A DNA stretch of 64,000 nt from an uncultured Acetatifactor sp. (GTDB lineage Bacteria; Bacillota; Clostridia; Lachnospirales; Lachnospiraceae), in assembly GCA_947595925.1 (NCBI GenBank), contig CANQEV010000003.1, positions 23,187 through 87,186 of the forward strand, written 5' to 3'. Of the stretch, positions 49,322 through 58,631 are shown one piece after another (the stretch's first letter is position 1; each line of letters opens with the position of its first letter). Below the pieces are notes generated by a model that ran no database searches, was not told where the DNA came from, and was given only the letters and a program-made list of their open reading frames with translations. The position numbers and the translations under genes were made by a program.

Positions 49322-50971
49322 CTAGTTGAGCTGATAGGAAGGCTCCACCTTCCGGTTGCCGCAGAGCTTATAGTAGTCCAGAAAGATCCTCTGCATGATG
49401 GCGTCCACGTTCTCCGCTCCCGCGTCCAGCATGACTGCCAAAAACTGCATGGCGCTGTACCGGATACAGATATCCACCGTGCGGATGCTCTTCTGAATTG
49501 CGGATTCCATGGAATGAGAGGCGGACTCCAGCTCTCCGTCGCTTACGTTCTCCGACGCCTGGGGCGTGAGGACCACCATCACCACCTCTATAGTATGTCC
49601 ATAACGCTCTCCCAGTTTCTTGAGATAACTGTATATTTTTGTAAAATCCTGACTTTCCACCGTAAAGGCTCCCCGGTAATCCCCCTTGGCAGTCACTTCC
49701 GTTATGTAATGCTTCAGATCGTCGATAAACTCCTCCGGAAGGCCCCGGCTCATGCGCCTCTCGCTCTCCTCGCTGGGCCGCATCTCCAGCTCGCCCTGGT
49801 CGAAGAGCTCCAAAAAGAAATCCAGAAGCACCGGGTCGAACTGCGTCCCCCGGCCTTTTACAAACTCTTCCCGAATCTTCTCTTTCGAAAGCGCCTTTCT
49901 ATAGATACGGTCGGAACTCATGGCGTCATAGGCGTCCGCCAGTCCCACAATCCTCGCATTCACCGGAATGTCTTCTCCGGCGAGGCCTGAGGGGTAGCCC
50001 GTTCCGTCGTATCTCTCGTGATGACATCTCGCCACGCTCTTTGCATCCGGCAGAGTCGTGACGTTCTTCAAGATGTCCGCACCGATGGCGGCGTGGGATC
50101 GGATCACGTTAAATTCCACCTCCGTCAGCTTCCCATCCTTATTGAGCACGGAATCCGGCACGCCGATCTTTCCGATGTCATGCAGGAGCGCCTCATAGCG
50201 GAGGGTGTCGATCCTCTCCTTCGGCCAGCCCAGCTTTCTCGCCAGAATCGCAGAATACTCCGCCACCCGGAAGGAATGGCCCTTGGTGTAGCGGTCTTTC
50301 GCGTCGATGGCGCTGGCCAGCGTCTCCACCATCTGCTGGGACATCTGCTCCACTTTTTCGATATATTTCGCCTTTTCCGAGCCGATCAGGGCGGCGTCCA
50401 GCTCCGTCCGCCTCCTTATCATGGCCTCCAGACAGATCCTCGCCAGAACATAAATGCTGAGGATAAAGATGAAGGCCGTGACCCCTTCGACGGAGATATC
50501 CGCCCTGTACTGGGGATCCCTGCCCCGGTTCCAGACGGCGACCGCCAGACAAAGCGCAGAGGCCAGAGCCGTCCAGTTGCAAAGAGCCTTGTCTTCATAA
50601 AGGATGCTGAGGACCATGGGAATGGCAAACGTCGCAAAGACGATGGTAAACTGGTAGTGGGAAAACGCCACGTTGGCACAGAGGACAACCGTTCCCAGGA
50701 TCAGCACGTATTTCTGGAACGTAACGCTTTTCGACCGATTGACGATCATCTGGACCGCAAGTATCGTCACGAGATTGACCAACGTCGTCAGCGCCAGATA
50801 CCGCGCCACCTTCTGGACTATGGTATCCGGTCCATATCCCTGGGACCGGGTGACATAGAGCGCAATGCAACCATACAGCTCCGCCAGAAAGATCAGCCCC
50901 GCCGTCGCCAGCTGGGCAGTCAATATTATCCTTTTCCACCGCACATAGTTGATACTATTACTTGTCGTCAT
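49322..50971 (-). CDS. HD-GYP phosphodiesterase with degenerate GGDEF tail
   Basis: 549 aa. About six membrane helices (17-185), then an HD-GYP domain (about 210-385: HSFRVAEYSAILA, LLHDIGKIGVP, HHERYDGTGYPSGL). The C-terminal 150 residues look like a decayed GGDEF domain: IRYSAMQFLAVML stands where RxGGDEF should be. It should hydrolyse c-di-GMP, with the tail as a binding or regulatory part. Confidence 0.85.
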   Translation of the reverse strand: MTTSNSINYVRWKRIILTAQLATAGLIFLAELYGCIALYVTRSQGYGPDTIVQKVARYLALTTLVNLVTILAVQMIVNRSKSVTFQKYVLILGTVVLCANVAFSHYQFTIVFATFAIPMVLSILYEDKALCNWTALASALCLAVAVWNRGRDPQYRADISVEGVTAFIFILSIYVLARICLEAMIRRRTELDAALIGSEKAKYIEKVEQMSQQMVETLASAIDAKDRYTKGHSFRVAEYSAILARKLGWPKERIDTLRYEALLHDIGKIGVPDSVLNKDGKLTEVEFNVIRSHAAIGADILKNVTTLPDAKSVARCHHERYDGTGYPSGLAGEDIPVNARIVGLADAYDAMSSDRIYRKALSKEKIREEFVKGRGTQFDPVLLDFFLELFDQGELEMRPSEESERRMSRGLPEEFIDDLKHYITEVTAKGDYRGAFTVESQDFTKIYSYLKKLGERYGHTIEVVMVVLTPQASENVSDGELESASHSMESAIQKSIRTVDICIRYSAMQFLAVMLDAGAENVDAIMQRIFLDYYKLCGNRKVEPSYQLN

Positions 50972-51142
50972 ATCAATCCCTTACTCTCCAAAATCTTCCC
51001 AGCGCATGGCTGGAGACCGTTCCTGAAACTTTCCAGGCCGCGGGCACACATTACCCCATTTATATCCATTATGCAATATTTCCCACAAAAAAGCAATACC
51101 ATAAGACATATCCCTCAGAAAAACCTGTGACAGTTCCCCGCA

Positions 51143-51186
51143 AAAAAGACGGGCCCTTCCGTCCACGCCGAAAGGGTCCGCCCGCG
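51143..51186 (-). terminator. Terminator of GH94 gene
   Basis: GCGGGCGGACCCTTTCGGCG paired with a GGAAGGGCCCGTC arm on the minus strand, then TTTTTTG. Confidence 0.65.
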
Positions 51187-51202
51187 CTTATTCCACACTC
51201 TC

Positions 51203-53599
51203 TTACATTACGACCAGAACCTCGTTCTCCTCCTGCATATCCGCCGCGGGAACATAGGGCTGATCCAGCTTCTTTCCGTTCAGGTAAAACTCCTTAAAGC
51301 CGCACTCCGCGCCGCTGTCGTTCTTCACCGTGATGTGGATCTTTTTGCCGCGGAAATTCTTGTCCATGGTCATCTCCTTCCAGTCGCTGGGAATGGTGGG
51401 ACATACCCAGAGGCCGTTCAGGTCGGGTCTCATGCCGCAGATGCCCTCCACGCAGCCCACCATGCAGGTGGAAGCGGTCCCGGTGAGCCAATGGACATGG
51501 CTCCGGCCCTCGAAAGGCGAATCCACGCTCTCCGTAAACTGCCCATGTACGTAGGGCTCCAGTCTTCTGACGTCCGCGTCCTCGTTCTGGGATGCGGGCG
51601 AGCTCTCGGCAAAGTACTCGTGTGCCCGGTTTCCGTGGCCCATCAAGGACTCCGCCAGGATGATCCAGCCCTGGGGCTGGGAAAAGATACCGCCGTTCTC
51701 CTTCGTCGAAGGGTTGAACAGCAGGGCCAGGGCGCCGTCAAAGGCATGGTCCACATAGGAGGGCGCCATCACCCGGACGCCGTACTTCGTGTTCAGCTCC
51801 CGGTGCACGCTCTCCAGGGCCTTCTCCGCCTGATCCTTCGTGGCCAGGCCGCTGATCACCGCCCAGGACTGGGGATTCAGCCACATGCTGGCCTCGGGAT
51901 CCTTCTTGGAACCGATCACCTGGCCGTCCTCTTTGATGCCGCGGACAAAGCGGTCGCCTTCCCAGCACTCCTTGTTGATGATCTCGCCCAGCTCCTTCTG
52001 GGTCTTCTCCAGATACGCTATATATTCCGTGTCATTCAAGTCTTCGGCAAAGCCCTTCATGACCGTGAACGCATAATACAGCTGCAGGGCCACGAAAGTG
52101 GACTCGCCCTTCTTTCCCAGGCGCAGACAGTCGTTCCAGTCCGCGTGGAGGCCTGCGGGCATCCCGTGATCGCCCAGCCTCTCCATGGAGAAGTTGATGG
52201 CCCTCTTCAAGTGGTCGTAGACCGTGCCCTTATCCCCGTTGTTGGCGTAAGGGATGACCTCTTTAATATAATCCTTGTCCCCGGACTCCGCCACATACTT
52301 CCACACCGTGGGGAAGAGCCAGAGGGCGTCGTCCGCGCGGTAAGCGGGGTGTCCCGTCATCTTCACCCACTCCGGATCGTCCGGGGTGCCGGAATCGCCG
52401 GGCACGAAATCAAACAGTACCAGGGGCAGACCGCCGCCGTTGTCTACCTGGGCGGAGAGCATGAACGTGATCTGCTTCTTCGCCATGGCGGAATCCAGAT
52501 GGATGATGCCCTGGATATCCTGCACGGTATCGCGGTAACCATAGCCGTTTCTCTGTCCGCAGTAGCTGAAGGACGCCGCCCGGGACCAGGTGAAAGTGAT
52601 AAAGCACTGGTACGCGTTCCAGGTGTTGATCATGCTGTTGAAAGCGGGATCGGGCGTATTCACCTGGAAGTTCATCAGCTTGGAATGCCAGTAGTCGATC
52701 AGGGCCTTCTTCTCCTTCTCCACGACAGAGAGATCCTCGTAACTCTTCAGGATCTCGTCCGCCACCCAGGGCTCCGCCTGTCCCAGAAGGAAGGCCACCT
52801 CCTTCGTCTCGCCGGGCTTTAAGGAGATCACGGTGTGAAGAGCGCCGCAGCCATTGGCGTTATAGTTCAGCACATTGTCGCACTCGCCCCTCTCCACGGC
52901 AACGGGATTCCCGTACCCGTGATAATTTCCCAGAAACGCCTGTTTGTCCCCGTTGTAGGACTTCACCTTCTGGCCGGCCATGCCGAAGAACCGCTCCCTG
53001 TGGTTGGAACCGGTCTCGTCCTTTCCGGTGTTGGCATTGATGGTCTGATAGATCTTATTTCCCTCAAAGAACGTACGGGTGATGAACTGGGTGTACTGCA
53101 GGTTCACCTGATCCTGCTCGTAATTGCTGTCGTTTGTAAACTCCGCATAGCCGAATATTGAAAGGTGGCGCTCCTGATCGGAGTTGTTTGCGACCTTCAG
53201 ACGCCATACCTCGTACACCTTCCCCTGGGGCACATAGTACAGCACCTCGGAGTGAATGCCCGCATAATCCGCGGTCATATTGGAGTACGCCGTGCCGTGA
53301 TGACATTCACACTGATATTCGTCCAGACTCTTCGCCACGGGCTGCCAGGTCGCGGACCAGTAATCCTTCGAGTCGTCGTCCCGCAGATAGATATATCTGC
53401 CGGGCGTATCGTCGCTGTTGAAGTGATAGCGGATGATCCTTCCGTTGGCACCGCTCTGCACAAAGCTGTAACCGCCCGCATTGTTGGAAATAATGGCGCC
53501 GTACGCAGGGGAACCCAGGTAATTCGCCCAGGGTGCCGGGGTATCGGGCCTGGTGATGACGTATTCCTTGTTGACCTCGTCAAAGTAACCGTACTTCAT
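51203..53599 (-). CDS. Cellobiose/cellodextrin phosphorylase (GH94)
   Basis: 798 aa from ATG 53599 behind TAGGAGG. N-terminal beta-sandwich (MKYGYFDEVNKEYVITRPDTPAPWANYLGS), helical linker, (alpha/alpha)6 barrel with the catalytic Asp in LHADWNDCLRLGKKGES, and the conserved DTVQDIQGI. It splits cellobiose with phosphate to glucose-1-phosphate and glucose in the cytoplasm. GH94 length and the start fit cellobiose phosphorylase, although a related beta-glucan phosphorylase cannot be excluded. Confidence 0.88.
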   Translation of the reverse strand: MKYGYFDEVNKEYVITRPDTPAPWANYLGSPAYGAIISNNAGGYSFVQSGANGRIIRYHFNSDDTPGRYIYLRDDDSKDYWSATWQPVAKSLDEYQCECHHGTAYSNMTADYAGIHSEVLYYVPQGKVYEVWRLKVANNSDQERHLSIFGYAEFTNDSNYEQDQVNLQYTQFITRTFFEGNKIYQTINANTGKDETGSNHRERFFGMAGQKVKSYNGDKQAFLGNYHGYGNPVAVERGECDNVLNYNANGCGALHTVISLKPGETKEVAFLLGQAEPWVADEILKSYEDLSVVEKEKKALIDYWHSKLMNFQVNTPDPAFNSMINTWNAYQCFITFTWSRAASFSYCGQRNGYGYRDTVQDIQGIIHLDSAMAKKQITFMLSAQVDNGGGLPLVLFDFVPGDSGTPDDPEWVKMTGHPAYRADDALWLFPTVWKYVAESGDKDYIKEVIPYANNGDKGTVYDHLKRAINFSMERLGDHGMPAGLHADWNDCLRLGKKGESTFVALQLYYAFTVMKGFAEDLNDTEYIAYLEKTQKELGEIINKECWEGDRFVRGIKEDGQVIGSKKDPEASMWLNPQSWAVISGLATKDQAEKALESVHRELNTKYGVRVMAPSYVDHAFDGALALLFNPSTKENGGIFSQPQGWIILAESLMGHGNRAHEYFAESSPASQNEDADVRRLEPYVHGQFTESVDSPFEGRSHVHWLTGTASTCMVGCVEGICGMRPDLNGLWVCPTIPSDWKEMTMDKNFRGKKIHITVKNDSGAECGFKEFYLNGKKLDQPYVPAADMQEENEVLVVM

Positions 53600-53749
53600 T
53601 TCTTGTAACCTCCTATAATTCCCTATTTTCAGACCGCCGAAACTGCTTCCTGCGTCAGGCTGCTTTCCCCGCGGCCCGCCGCCATGTTTTTTCCTTTTTG
53701 AAAACATTACGCGCGGCTTCTTACCTTCAGTATCATTCTAAATGTATTT

Positions 53750-55255
53750 TCAGAAACTTGCAATAGATTTTTTTGCCCTACATCTTTCTGCCTTTTCCCA
53801 CATTGTCTGAAACGCTTGCCGCAGCGTTTCCTCCGGGAGATCGGAATAATGGATGAGGAACCTGTGCCTGTATTTTTCTGCGCTTTGATAGCAGTAAAGC
53901 GACACAGGGAGCAGCCGGATCCCCTCCCTCTCCAATTCCCCGACAAATCTCTCGTCGTCGATCTCCCGCTTCATGTGCAGGATGAAATGCAGCCCAGCGC
54001 TGTCCTCCTCCACACAGGCCTCCCGGGAAAGCCGGGATTCCTCGAGTACCCGCAGCATTTTCATGCGGTGCTGCCGGTAAGCGTTCCTCATGCGGCTGAT
54101 GTGCCTCTCGTAATACCCCTCCCGGATAAAGGCCGCCAGCGTGTACTGTTCAAAGGCGGAGACCGCGCTGGAGATAAAGGAAAGCCGTTCCGAAAAGATC
54201 TGCATCAGCTTCTCCGGCAGGACCATGTAAGCGATGCGGATGGAGGGTGCCAGGGTCTTTGTAAAGGTATTCATATAGATCACATGCCCGTCGTCCAGAC
54301 TGGCCAGCGTGGGAACCGGCCTCCCGTCAAAGCGGAATTCGCTGTCATAATCGTCCTCCACGATATAGGCGTCCCTCTCCGCCGCCCACTGCAGCAGCCT
54401 GTGCCTCCGGTCCGCCGGCATCACGCACCCGGTGGGAAAATGATGGGAGGGGGAGATGTGCACCAGGCTGGCGCTGCTCCCCCGCAGGGCGTCCACCGTC
54501 ATGCCCCTGCCGTCCACCGGGATATACAGGCATTTTAACCCGTTTCCCTCATAGAGCCGCCCTATTTTTTTATAGCCGGGATCCTCCACGGCGGCCACTC
54601 TGTCCCGCCCGATGAGCTGCAGGAGCAGATAGTGCAGATACTCCGTTCCCGGGCCTATGATGATCCTTTCCGGGTCCGGCGCAAGACCCTTGGCCTTTCG
54701 CAGATAGTCCGCGATAGCCTCCCGGAGCTCCCCTACGCCCTCCGCCCCGGGCTTTTCCAGAAATTCCTCCTCCCGGTTTGTCAGCTCCCGCCGCATCAGC
54801 TTCGCCCAGGTAGAGAACGGAAAAGCGTCTTTCGCCGCATGATTTGTGGAAAAATCCACCCTCTTTTCTCCCGCAGGAACATTTCCTCCGACAGCCGTCG
54901 TGCCGCCTGCCATATTTATATTTTTATTCCTGTTTCCACTCCTTAAAACCTCCTTCCCGCTCCGGTCCTCCGAGGTTTCCGTCCGACTGCGGCTGCGCCC
55001 ATGCAAAGCCTGCATCCCTTCATTTACGAAATAACCGCTCCGCTCCCGGGATGTGATATACCCCTCCAGCTGCAGCTGCGCGTAAGCGTTTTCTACGGTG
55101 ATCACCGCGATCTTATGGCTGACTGCCATCTCCCTCTTAGACGGCAGTTTTTCCCCGGGTTTTAAGGTTCCTTCGGAGATATCCTCCCGGATGCAGCGGT
55201 AGAGATATTCGTACAGGGAATCGCTTCCCCTTTTCTCCAGATCATAAATCAGCAT
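53750..55255 (-). CDS. MocR-family regulator (GntR HTH + aminotransferase)
   Basis: 501 aa from ATG 55255 behind GGGAGG. Winged HTH at about 5-75 (GEKLPSKREMAVSHKIAVITVENAYAQLQLEGYI), a linker rich in Ser/Arg/Asn (80-140), then a class I aminotransferase fold (145-501) with the PLP motif IYMNTFTKTLAPSIRIAYMVLP (Lys bearing PLP). PdxR/GabR relatives bind direct repeats and often control vitamin B6 genes. Divergent from the ECF S component at 55420. Confidence 0.88.
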   Translation of the reverse strand: MLIYDLEKRGSDSLYEYLYRCIREDISEGTLKPGEKLPSKREMAVSHKIAVITVENAYAQLQLEGYITSRERSGYFVNEGMQALHGRSRSRTETSEDRSGKEVLRSGNRNKNINMAGGTTAVGGNVPAGEKRVDFSTNHAAKDAFPFSTWAKLMRRELTNREEEFLEKPGAEGVGELREAIADYLRKAKGLAPDPERIIIGPGTEYLHYLLLQLIGRDRVAAVEDPGYKKIGRLYEGNGLKCLYIPVDGRGMTVDALRGSSASLVHISPSHHFPTGCVMPADRRHRLLQWAAERDAYIVEDDYDSEFRFDGRPVPTLASLDDGHVIYMNTFTKTLAPSIRIAYMVLPEKLMQIFSERLSFISSAVSAFEQYTLAAFIREGYYERHISRMRNAYRQHRMKMLRVLEESRLSREACVEEDSAGLHFILHMKREIDDERFVGELEREGIRLLPVSLYCYQSAEKYRHRFLIHYSDLPEETLRQAFQTMWEKAERCRAKKSIASF

Positions 55256-55324
55256 TGGCCCGCCTCCCATCTGGTCTTATTATTTTTTCTAAAAATGACA
55301 TTACCAATAATACCACATCTGGTA

Positions 55325-55362
55325 TATACTCTGCAATAACCAAATGAGTATACTCTGCAATA
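55325..55362. promoter_or_regulatory. Direct-repeat MocR operator
   Basis: TATACTCTGCAATA at 55325-55338 and again at 55349-55362, 24 bp apart, in the 164-bp divergent region. MocR/GabR proteins bind such direct repeats. Confidence 0.7.
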
Positions 55363-55419
55363 GCAAAATCAGTTTTCCTATCTGCTACATAGGGTATCTG
55401 AAAGAAAGAAGGGATTGAA

Positions 55420-56370
55420 ATGAAAAAAACGGAATCTGTAGAAAACAATTTGCGGAAAAAAAGCTTTATTCTGCTGGCAGTGGGTTTGATCCTGACGGCC
55501 GCCAGCCTGCTGTTCGTCCTCTGGGCGCACAATAACAGCTACCGGCAGTCGCAGATCATCGGCGCCGAACTCTCTTCGGTACAGGCGGAGATCAAGGCGG
55601 CGGAAGCCGGAGAGACAACGGCGGACCTGGATGCCCTGAAGGCCCAGAGTTCCTCCCTCTCCACGGAAAAACTACATCTGGAACGGCCTTATTCCTACGG
55701 CCTGACCTTTCTCTTCCTGGCCATTGCCATCCTGCTCAAAGGCATATACAACGCCGTGGTCGGCAAGGTTCCCTCCAAGGCAGACGTAAAGCGCCTCGCC
55801 ATGGCTGGCCTGATGGCGGCGCTCTGCTACATCGGATTTGCCGTATTTAAGTTTGACATCCCCGTGGGAACCGAAAAAACAGCCTTCCACCTGGGAAACG
55901 TATTCTGCGTCCTGGCGGCCCTGCTGCTGGGCGGGTTCTGGGGCGGCATGGCCGGCGCCGTGGGCATGACCATCGGAGACCTTACCACCGCCTATGTGAC
56001 CAGCGCGCCGAAAACCTTCTTGTTAAAGCTCCTGATCGGCCTTATCGTCGGCTTGACGGCACACACTGTTTTTAAGCTCAGCCGCCCCCATTCCGCGAAG
56101 TATGTCACCGGCGTGACGATCCTGGCCTGCGCCCTGGGCATGGGCTTCAACGTGATCGCAGATCCCTTAGTGGGATATTACTATAAGACCTATCTGCTGG
56201 GCGTTCCCCAGGAGATCGCTTCCGTGCTGGCAAAGATAAGCACCGTCACCACCTTTGTCAACGCCATTGTGGCGGTGATCTTCGCCTCCATCTTCTATCT
56301 GGCGCTGCGCCCCGCCCTGAAAAAATCCGGCCTCTTCCTCCAGGTAAGCCCCGAGAAAGAGACCGTGTAA
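55420..56370 (+). CDS. ECF transporter S component with N-terminal extension
   Basis: 316 aa. Residues about 130-305 are a six-helix S component (AGLMAALCYIGFAVFKFDIP, FHLGNVFCVLAALLLGGFWGGMAGAVGMTIGDL, VNAIVAVIFASIFYLAL). The first 120 residues add two membrane helices around a short coiled coil, which is unusual. The divergent MocR partner points to vitamin B6 or a relative as substrate. No ECF ATPase genes lie nearby, so it is probably a group II component using a shared module. Confidence 0.82.
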   Translation: MKKTESVENNLRKKSFILLAVGLILTAASLLFVLWAHNNSYRQSQIIGAELSSVQAEIKAAEAGETTADLDALKAQSSSLSTEKLHLERPYSYGLTFLFLAIAILLKGIYNAVVGKVPSKADVKRLAMAGLMAALCYIGFAVFKFDIPVGTEKTAFHLGNVFCVLAALLLGGFWGGMAGAVGMTIGDLTTAYVTSAPKTFLLKLLIGLIVGLTAHTVFKLSRPHSAKYVTGVTILACALGMGFNVIADPLVGYYYKTYLLGVPQEIASVLAKISTVTTFVNAIVAVIFASIFYLALRPALKKSGLFLQVSPEKETV

Positions 56371-56396
56371 GCTCAAATTTTCCCTTCGTCCGTCCA

Positions 56397-56416
56397 CCGG
56401 CAGGACTTCCTGCCGG
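56397..56416. terminator. Hairpin between convergent genes
   Basis: CCGGCAGG/CCTGCCGG, 4-nt loop, with a second GC-rich inverted repeat to 56472. No clear T-run. Confidence 0.45.
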
Positions 56417-56479
56417 AGACGCCCCGCCGGCAGGCCCTTCTTCCAAAAACGGCCTCCGGCAGGCTGGCGGGCCAACGAA

Positions 56480-58630
56480 TTAATTCAGCTCCGCCGCGTC
56501 ATAGGAAAGGGTCACATCCTGACGGTCATACAGTCTGTTAAATTCCCTCACAATGCGCTCCGCCATGCGCCCCTGCTGTTCCTCCCCGGCGTCCGCCAGG
56601 ATGACAAGTCTCTGGGAACTGCTCAGCGGCATGGTCATATCTCCCATATTGATCGATGACAGGACGGCTTTCTCCAACAGGTTCATCACCCAGTATTGGC
56701 CCTCCATGTCAAAGAAATCAAACTTTTTCTCGGAAACCAGAGTAAACAGTAGCAGCTGCATCCGGTGAGCGCCGCTGGAGGCCTCCGCCCGCTTGATGAA
56801 GGCGTCCAGCTTTTCCAGTTCCGGATAAGCCTTTCTCAGCGCCTCTCCGCTTCCATCCCTGTTGCGTATGAACCGCAGCAGGATCTCCATGTCCTTATCC
56901 GCCATAACCTCGCTGTCTATCTTCCTGTCCAGCCTGTGATAAAAGCCCTGGCTGCCGCGCCCCTGCTGCCGCGCATAGTACAGCGCCTTGTCCGCACGCC
57001 TCAGCATCGTGGAATAAGCTTCCTGCCTTCCGCCGCAGACCACTCCCACGGAGACGGTAAGCCCCTGAAGGCTCTCCTGCTCCGCCTTGCGCTTCTCCAA
57101 CTGCTTACGGAGCTCCTCGATCTGGTTCAGGACCCCATTCTCCGTACAAATATTCTTTAAATAGACCACGAACTGATCCTCTCCGAAGCGGGAGACAATT
57201 TTTTCTGCCCGGAGCTGCTCCATACACTCTGCAACGGTCTTCATCCACAGGTCACTCATGAGGAAACCATACCCCGCATCCTCCAAAGGCTGGTCTATCT
57301 TCACCAAAAGCAGGCTGCCGCTGCCCTCCCCAAGGGCGCTGCGGATCTTCCTCTCCCCGTGGCTCCGGTTATAGCAGCCGGTGAGACTGTCGTATCGGTT
57401 CCGGCCCTTTCTCTGCTCTTCCCGTTTTTTCATCACACGGTTCAGCAGAAGCCGCATTTCGTCCACTTCTTCCGAATCTTTTGGATGGCGGTTTGTCAGG
57501 GGATCCTTCAGACGGTCCTCCTCCACCAGGCGGATCAGCGCCTGGGCCACCACCGGGTCAAACTGCGTGGCGATCCCTTTTCTCAGTTCCTCCATGATCT
57601 CAACGGAGGACAGACGGTTCCGGTAAACTCTCTTGTTGCTCATGGCCTCGTATGCGTCCGCCGCGGCAATGATCCTGGCCGCCAGGGGAATCTCCTCACC
57701 CACCAGCCCATCAGGATAGCCTCTGCCATCATACCGCTCATGATGATGCTTGATGGCGGAGTCCGCCTCCGGGATGATCGTGATGCCCTTTAAGATCTCG
57801 CTGCCCACCACCGTGTGCTGCTTGATGATCTCAAATTCCTCGTCCGTCAGCGCGCCCTTCTTGTTCAGGATCGTATCCGGAATCCCCACCTTGCCGATGT
57901 CGTGGAGCAGCGCCGCGTACCGGATATTCTCCACCTCTTCCTCCGTCATGCCAAGCTCTTTCGCCAGCGCCGCCGAATATTCGGACACCTTGCTGGAATG
58001 TCCTCTGGTATATTCCTCCTTCGCGTCCACCGTGTTGGCGATGGTCATCATGCTCTGGGTGATGACCTCCTGCATCTGCCGGTTCTTCTGACTCAGCATA
58101 TCCAGATATGTCACATTCTGCTTTGTGATCTCATCATAAAGCTTGGAAGCCATGTAGGAGCCGCCGAAACAGAGGGTCAGAAGCGCCAGCTGAATCTCCA
58201 CATCCTTGCTGTTTGCGAGATTCATCTCCCCTTTATAGAACCGCAGTCCGACCGAAACGATATTGATCACCAGAGAGGTAGCCCCCGTATATAGAATCAG
58301 TTTGGGCTGATGATAGAGAATCAGGAGCGAGAGCATGGGCAGAATATAACTGAACACCATGACCGTGCTCCCTGTCAGCATGCTGAATATGTACATCAGA
58401 AAATATCCGGGGACGATATAATACCTCAGACTTACCATATCCGGCTTATACAGGTACAGCCCCAGACAGAAGAACGCGGGAAGCGCCGTTGTCGCCGTGA
58501 ATGCCACGAGATACGCCAGCGTCCGTTCTCCCTTCAGGACTTCCCCGCAATAGGCGACGAATAAGACGCCCACGATCACCATCCATCCGGTAATCAGATT
58601 CCGATTGATCTTCTTAATCTGTGAATCCAT
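56480..58630 (-). CDS. HD-GYP protein with degenerate GGDEF
   Basis: 716 aa from ATG 58630 behind AGGAGGGG. About six membrane helices (12-190), coiled stretch, HD-GYP domain (about 225-400: HSSKVSEYSAALAKELG, LLHDIGKVGIP, HHERYDGRGYPDGL), then a GGDEF-like domain with DSLTGCYNR but SRFGEDQFVVYL in place of GGDEF. A last helical region of about 150 residues follows. It should break c-di-GMP, with the second domain perhaps binding GTP or c-di-GMP as a regulator. Its start is one base after the stop of the hybrid kinase. Confidence 0.85.
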   Translation of the reverse strand: MDSQIKKINRNLITGWMVIVGVLFVAYCGEVLKGERTLAYLVAFTATTALPAFFCLGLYLYKPDMVSLRYYIVPGYFLMYIFSMLTGSTVMVFSYILPMLSLLILYHQPKLILYTGATSLVINIVSVGLRFYKGEMNLANSKDVEIQLALLTLCFGGSYMASKLYDEITKQNVTYLDMLSQKNRQMQEVITQSMMTIANTVDAKEEYTRGHSSKVSEYSAALAKELGMTEEEVENIRYAALLHDIGKVGIPDTILNKKGALTDEEFEIIKQHTVVGSEILKGITIIPEADSAIKHHHERYDGRGYPDGLVGEEIPLAARIIAAADAYEAMSNKRVYRNRLSSVEIMEELRKGIATQFDPVVAQALIRLVEEDRLKDPLTNRHPKDSEEVDEMRLLLNRVMKKREEQRKGRNRYDSLTGCYNRSHGERKIRSALGEGSGSLLLVKIDQPLEDAGYGFLMSDLWMKTVAECMEQLRAEKIVSRFGEDQFVVYLKNICTENGVLNQIEELRKQLEKRKAEQESLQGLTVSVGVVCGGRQEAYSTMLRRADKALYYARQQGRGSQGFYHRLDRKIDSEVMADKDMEILLRFIRNRDGSGEALRKAYPELEKLDAFIKRAEASSGAHRMQLLLFTLVSEKKFDFFDMEGQYWVMNLLEKAVLSSINMGDMTMPLSSSQRLVILADAGEEQQGRMAERIVREFNRLYDRQDVTLSYDAAELN

Positions 58631-58631
58631 C

